The position numbers were made by a program, and so were the translations under genes. Below the pieces are notes generated by a model. The model had not been told where the DNA came from. It was given only the letters and a program-made list of their open reading frames with translations, and ran no database searches. 6,208 nt of DNA from Actinomycetota bacterium (lineage in GTDB: Bacteria; Actinomycetota; Humimicrobiia; Humimicrobiales; Humimicrobiaceae), in NCBI GenBank assembly GCA_003563375.1, contig PWSB01000211.1, positions 1-6,208 of the forward strand, given 5' to 3'. How positions within the stretch are numbered: the first letter of the stretch is position 1; each line of letters opens with the position of its first letter. Below, piece after piece: positions 4,965 through 6,208 of this stretch.

Positions 4965-6070
4965 AGATAGGAATAACCTGTTATCCCACATACGGAGGCA
5001 GCGGAGCGGTAGCTACCGAGCTTGGAATAGAGCTGGCAAGGAGAGGGCATACGGTACATTTTATAAGTTACGGGCTGCCTTTCAGGCTTAATAAATATTA
5101 TAAGAAAATTTTTTTCCATGAGGTCGAGACCCTTGAGTATCCCCTGTTCAAATATCCTCCCTACTCTCTATCTTTGAGTGCGAAGATGGCAGAAATAATA
5201 GATACAGAAGGGCTGGACATACTCCATGTCCATTATGCTATTCCCCATGCCGCTTCTGCTTACCTGGCTACGAAAATAGCTAAAAGAAAAATAAAATTTG
5301 TCACAACCCTCCACGGCACAGACATAACTATTGTTGGAAACCATTCGTCTTTTTATGATATTACCAAGTTCAGTATCGAACAGAGCCATGGAATAACCTG
5401 CGTTTCAGAACATTTAAAAGAGGTTACCCAGAAGATTTTCAATATAAAAGGCGAAATGAAGGTCATCTATAATTTTGTTGATACCGCAAATTACAGAAAG
5501 GCAAGAACCCGGCAGATGAATTTTCTAAACAAGGGAGAACAGCTTATCGTGCATGTCTCAAACTTCAGGCCGGTTAAAAGGATAGATAATGTAATAAGGA
5601 TATTCAAGGCAGTCAGGGACAAACTTGAGTGCAGGCTTATGCTGATAGGAGATGGGCCTGAGATGGGGGCGGCCAGAAGACTGGTCCACCAGCTGGGATT
5701 AAAGGAATATGTCCATTTTATGGGAAGGCAAGACAACGTAGTTTCTCTTTTAAGCCAGGGTGACCTGTTCCTGCAGCCTTCCACGAATGAAAGTTTTGGT
5801 CTAGCTTCACTTGAGGCTCTATCCTGCGGGATTCCTGTAATCGGGACCAGGGTAGGGGGATTGAAGGAAGTCATCGAAGGATACGGGTGCGGCCATGTCT
5901 TCTTCCCAGACGATCTTGAAGCCATGAGCAGGGCGGCTATAGGGATATTGTCCGATAAAGGCTTAAGAGAAAGGATGGGAAACGCAGCAAGAAAAAGGGC
6001 AGAGGACTTTGACAGCAATCTGATCGTCCCCAGGTATGTCGACTATTATAAGGAAGTTTTAAATAGATAA
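4961..6070 (+). CDS. bshA: N-acetyl-alpha-D-glucosaminyl L-malate synthase BshA
   Basis: A GT-B fold, family GT4 retaining glycosyltransferase of 369 residues, close to the usual 375-380. It starts bacillithiol synthesis by moving GlcNAc from UDP-GlcNAc to L-malate. The N-terminal acceptor domain shows MKIGITCYPTYGGSG with the glycine loop (12-15), the BshA-specific LPFRLNKYY (39-47), EYPLFKYPPYSLSLSAKMAE (59-78), HVHYAIPHA (89-97) and TTLHGTDIT (115-123). The C-terminal nucleotide-sugar domain shows HVSNFRPVKR (198-207), LIGDGPE (228-234), and the GT4 E-x7-E motif with Glu277 and Glu285 (NESFGLASLE), followed by GIPVIGTRVGG. The start codon overlaps the bshB stop as ATGA and there is no clear Shine-Dalgarno, so it is probably translated by coupling to bshB. 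The LPFRLN and KYPPY signatures separate it well from generic GT4 enzymes. Confidence 0.95.
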   Translation: MKIGITCYPTYGGSGAVATELGIELARRGHTVHFISYGLPFRLNKYYKKIFFHEVETLEYPLFKYPPYSLSLSAKMAEIIDTEGLDILHVHYAIPHAASAYLATKIAKRKIKFVTTLHGTDITIVGNHSSFYDITKFSIEQSHGITCVSEHLKEVTQKIFNIKGEMKVIYNFVDTANYRKARTRQMNFLNKGEQLIVHVSNFRPVKRIDNVIRIFKAVRDKLECRLMLIGDGPEMGAARRLVHQLGLKEYVHFMGRQDNVVSLLSQGDLFLQPSTNESFGLASLEALSCGIPVIGTRVGGLKEVIEGYGCGHVFFPDDLEAMSRAAIGILSDKGLRERMGNAARKRAEDFDSNLIVPRYVDYYKEVLNR

Positions 6071-6080
6071 GGGGGTCTTT

Positions 6081-6208
6081 ATGTATATTTTTGGAAAAAA
6101 TTACAAGAAAGAAGAACTGGTAAAAAAAATAGGGAATATTTCCCAGCTTGGGGCCCTAAAAGATTACCAGTTTAGTGATGGATTAAGGAAAGGGGTCAGG
6201 GCCCTGGA
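6081..6208 (+). CDS. Partial gene, probable DUF4432 aldose-1-epimerase-like protein (5' end only)
   Basis: An open frame runs from ATG 6081 to the end of the window: 42 complete codons, with the 3' part outside. A purine run AAGGGGGT at 6069-6076, partly within the bshA stop, serves as the ribosome site 4 nt before the ATG. The visible N-terminus begins MYIFGKNYKKEELVKKIG, then has NISQLGALKDYQFSDG and GVRAL. The pattern of a short aromatic start, GK, an EEL helix, G-x-SQ-x-G and G-x-x-x-GVRAL resembles, from memory, the N-terminus of DUF4432 proteins in the galactose mutarotase-like superfamily, which act on or bind sugars. The catalytic region is not in view. The 10-bp gap to bshA suggests cotranscription with the bsh genes, but a role in bacillithiol metabolism cannot be inferred from that alone. 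Confidence 0.6.
   Translation, partial: MYIFGKNYKKEELVKKIGNISQLGALKDYQFSDGLRKGVRAL

Noticed and set aside
5491..6018. Minus-strand open frame of 175 codons opposite bshA
   Set aside because: It is antisense to the conserved nucleotide-sugar domain of BshA, and its Ser/Pro/Leu-rich translation is typical of a shadow frame.

Overview
The window looks like chromosomal DNA of a moderate-G+C, probably anaerobic bacterium. Coding density is high and intergenic gaps are short. AGG (Arg) and ATA (Ile) codons are frequent, and Shine-Dalgarno sites are purine-rich where present. Bacillithiol genes suggest a Bacillota, Bacteroidota/Chlorobi, Deinococcota, Acidobacteriota or candidate-phylum lineage. 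The sequence alone does not let me name the phylum. No phage, transposase, CRISPR, rRNA or tRNA signal is visible.

Layout. Positions 1-192 are non-coding: a nested inverted/direct repeat (12-78), then a candidate promoter overlapping an imperfect palindrome, then a strong ribosome binding site. cysK (193-1122, +) encodes a PLP-dependent cysteine synthase. It converges with, and overlaps by 33 bp, a minus-strand gene (1090-2550) whose product is a fusion: an IscU/NifU-type scaffold domain at the N-terminus followed by a complete MnmA tRNA 2-thiouridylase. A hairpin-plus-T-tract terminator candidate for cysK lies inside the 3' end of the opposing gene. An AT-rich divergent gap (2551-2600) has a palindromic ATTATAAT that can act as a -10 element on both strands. 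To its right lies a tight plus-strand operon with all three bacillithiol synthesis enzymes in the order bshC, bshB, bshA (2601-6070). The junctions are a 0-nt gap and a 4-nt ATGA overlap. After 10 bp comes the start of a further gene (6081 to the window edge) that resembles DUF4432, an aldose-1-epimerase-like family.

How the genes fit together. CysK makes L-cysteine. BshA joins GlcNAc to L-malate, BshB deacetylates the product and BshC adds cysteine, giving bacillithiol. The IscU-MnmA protein uses cysteine-derived sulfur to thiolate U34 of certain tRNAs. The window is therefore a compact sulfur-metabolism neighbourhood: cysteine supply, low-molecular-weight thiol, tRNA thiolation. The most unusual elements are the IscU-MnmA fusion, whose scaffold domain lacks the usual third cysteine and whose MnmA part has a CxxC plus a distal Cys, and the altered acidic/His motif in BshC. 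I found no evidence of a wholly new system; these are departures from known families.
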